Origin: Cryomorphaceae bacterium
GTDB lineage: Bacteria; Bacteroidota; Bacteroidia; Flavobacteriales; Crocinitomicaceae
Direction of reading: 5' to 3'
Length of the DNA: 6,830 nucleotides
Assembly (NCBI GenBank): GCA_021298235.1
Contig: JAJTDX010000107.1
Span: 1 to 6,830 of the forward strand
The position numbers and the translations under genes were made by a program. Below the pieces are notes generated by a model, which was not told the origin of the DNA, searched no databases, and was given only the letters and a program-made list of their open reading frames with translations. Of the stretch, positions 6,116-6,830 are shown one piece after another; the first letter of the stretch is position 1, and the number at the start of each line of letters is the position of its first letter.

Positions 6116-6703
6116 TTAGTTGTCAGTTGGCATTGTCCGAAAAATACGATCCCAGAATCGTGAGGACACCCCATAAGCTCGTTCCGGCTCTTTGTAATGG
6201 TGAATGAGGTGATGATGCCAAAGCCATGTGAAATATTTAGGTGCTTTTCGTGTATGAACCAGAAAATGAACCGTTGAATAGAAAAGATACCCTAATTCAA
6301 ATCCTGCAAGAAAAAACCAAGCTCCCTGACCAAAGAATAAAGAAAAAAGCACCCAGAATACTCCGAGAAAAAGAAGAGCCGGAATGGGTGGCATATACAG
6401 TCTATTCGTGTCTTTTGGTTCCTTATGATGGTATCCGTGCATGGCAAAATGAAATGCTTTTACCAACGAATGCTTAAGCTCCAAATGAAAAAGCCAACGA
6501 TGCAAAACGTATTCTGCAAGCGACCAAGAAAAAACTCCAAAGAGGAACAGCCCGAATCCCAAATGTATGTCCTTGTTCAAACCAATAAACAGCTGTAAAG
6601 AAATGACCGTCAAATGAAATGGAATCATCACCCATGGGCTGCTAAGTGATAGAATTTCAAGAAAGATATTATCATACATTCTGTAGCTTGTCTTTTGCGC
6701 CAT
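6116..6703 (-). CDS. Fatty acid hydroxylase / sterol desaturase superfamily protein, FA2H/Scs7-like
   Basis: This 195-residue integral membrane di-iron enzyme carries the superfamily's histidine boxes. These are HRWLFH (68-73), HFAMHGYHH (85-93), HFLVH (146-150) and HHHLIHH (163-169). The arrangement HGYHHKEPKDTNRLYMPP (89-106) and the end YGVSSRFWDRIFRT (177-190) match the FA2H/Scs7 branch, which hydroxylates the 2-position of fatty acyl chains, often in sphingolipids. Hydrophobic segments lie at about 22-41, 47-65, 108-124 and 128-147. The cytochrome b5 domain of the eukaryotic enzymes is absent, so electrons must come from another protein. Many Bacteroidota make sphingolipids or related lipids, which makes acyl-chain hydroxylation plausible, but the substrate is inferred. 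The ATG at 6703 gives a typical short cytoplasmic N-terminus. A near-match -7 box (TAATTTCG, 6729-6722, one mismatch) lies 18 nt upstream. The stop faces the extended lysozyme-like frame across 4 bp. Confidence 0.8.
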   Translation of the reverse strand: MAQKTSYRMYDNIFLEILSLSSPWVMIPFHLTVISLQLFIGLNKDIHLGFGLFLFGVFSWSLAEYVLHRWLFHLELKHSLVKAFHFAMHGYHHKEPKDTNRLYMPPIPALLFLGVFWVLFSLFFGQGAWFFLAGFELGYLFYSTVHFLVHTRKAPKYFTWLWHHHLIHHYKEPERAYGVSSRFWDRIFRTMPTDN

Positions 6704-6773
6704 GTTCCGGAATATTTCATCCGAAATTAGATTTCACCCCAATAGCGTACGAGTGAATTCATCGAGAGACACT

Positions 6774-6793
6774 AAAAACCCAACGAAAGGGTT
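6774..6793 (-). terminator. Possible weak terminator of a gene entering from the right edge
   Basis: Read on the minus strand, AACCC (6793-6789) and GGGTT (6781-6777) can pair across a 7-nt loop, followed by three more T. All three minus-strand frames from the right edge hit a stop by 6800, so a gene could end there. The candidate ends read YDGLQLEII (stop at 6802-6800) or TDFNWK (stop at 6807-6805). Neither can be identified. The stem is short, so this is tentative. The rest of 6704-6830 shows nothing else I can support. Confidence 0.3.
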
Positions 6794-6830
6794 ACGGGCT
6801 TAAATTATTTCCAATTGAAGTCCGTCATAG

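Noticed and set aside
6241..6477. Plus-strand open frame opposite the FA2H-like gene
   Set aside because: It lies antisense to the histidine-box region, whose coding potential is certain; the polar translation is a shadow.
751..6760. Seven GAATTC sites across the window
   Set aside because: They are scattered, lie mostly in coding sequence, and are compatible with the A/T-rich composition; no spacing pattern suggests a function.
1..6830. Mobile element, CRISPR array, tRNA, defence or toxin-antitoxin cassette
   Set aside because: I found no transposase or integrase motifs, no spaced direct repeats, no cloverleaf sequence and no small coupled toxin-antitoxin-like pair. The genes look like ordinary chromosomal envelope and lipid genes.

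Overview
The window looks like a gene-dense stretch of chromosome from a member of the Bacteroidota, possibly order Cytophagales. The evidence is the family content: the C-terminal end of a Bacteroidota-style M14 carboxypeptidase, a FabI with the SPTMTTAGSG substrate loop, two small outer-membrane beta-barrel proteins with 'IAQ' or 'ISQ' signal-peptide ends, and a haem-free fatty acid hydroxylase. TAnnTTTG-type -7 boxes precede several genes and Shine-Dalgarno sequences are weak or absent, which is also typical of the phylum. The genus is not resolved.

Layout from left to right: (1) the 3' end of a zinc carboxypeptidase (+, ends 301). (2) A multi-pass GT-C-type membrane glycosyltransferase (-, 1995 to 310), convergent with the peptidase across 8 bp. 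(3) A DPM1-like GT2 glycosyltransferase (+, 2057 to 2776), divergent from the GT-C gene across 61 bp. (4) Two overlapping outer-membrane beta-barrel genes (-, 3982 to 3371 and 3377 to 2811). (5) fabI (-, 4893 to 4081) with a clear intrinsic terminator behind it. (6) A membrane-anchored, lysozyme-like protein (+, 4999 to 5991), whose frame carries a TAG stop and then runs open for 39 further codons to a TGA at 6111. (7) A fatty acid 2-hydroxylase-like enzyme (-, 6703 to 6116), convergent with that extension across 4 bp. (8) A 127-bp right edge with no complete gene, holding a possible weak terminator for a gene entering from the right.

Most of the genes concern the cell envelope. The GT2 could make a polyprenyl-phosphate sugar that the divergent GT-C enzyme uses in the periplasm. 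FabI completes fatty acid elongation, and the FA2H-like enzyme may hydroxylate acyl chains of lipids. The lysozyme-like protein may act on peptidoglycan and the two barrels sit in the outer membrane. These links are inferred from family and adjacency.

I see no mobile element, CRISPR array, tRNA, rRNA or defence-type cassette, and no convincing new multi-gene system. The most notable feature is the in-frame amber codon at 5989-5991, followed by protein-like sequence that fills the space up to the next gene. No gene-free stretch exceeds 300 bases.
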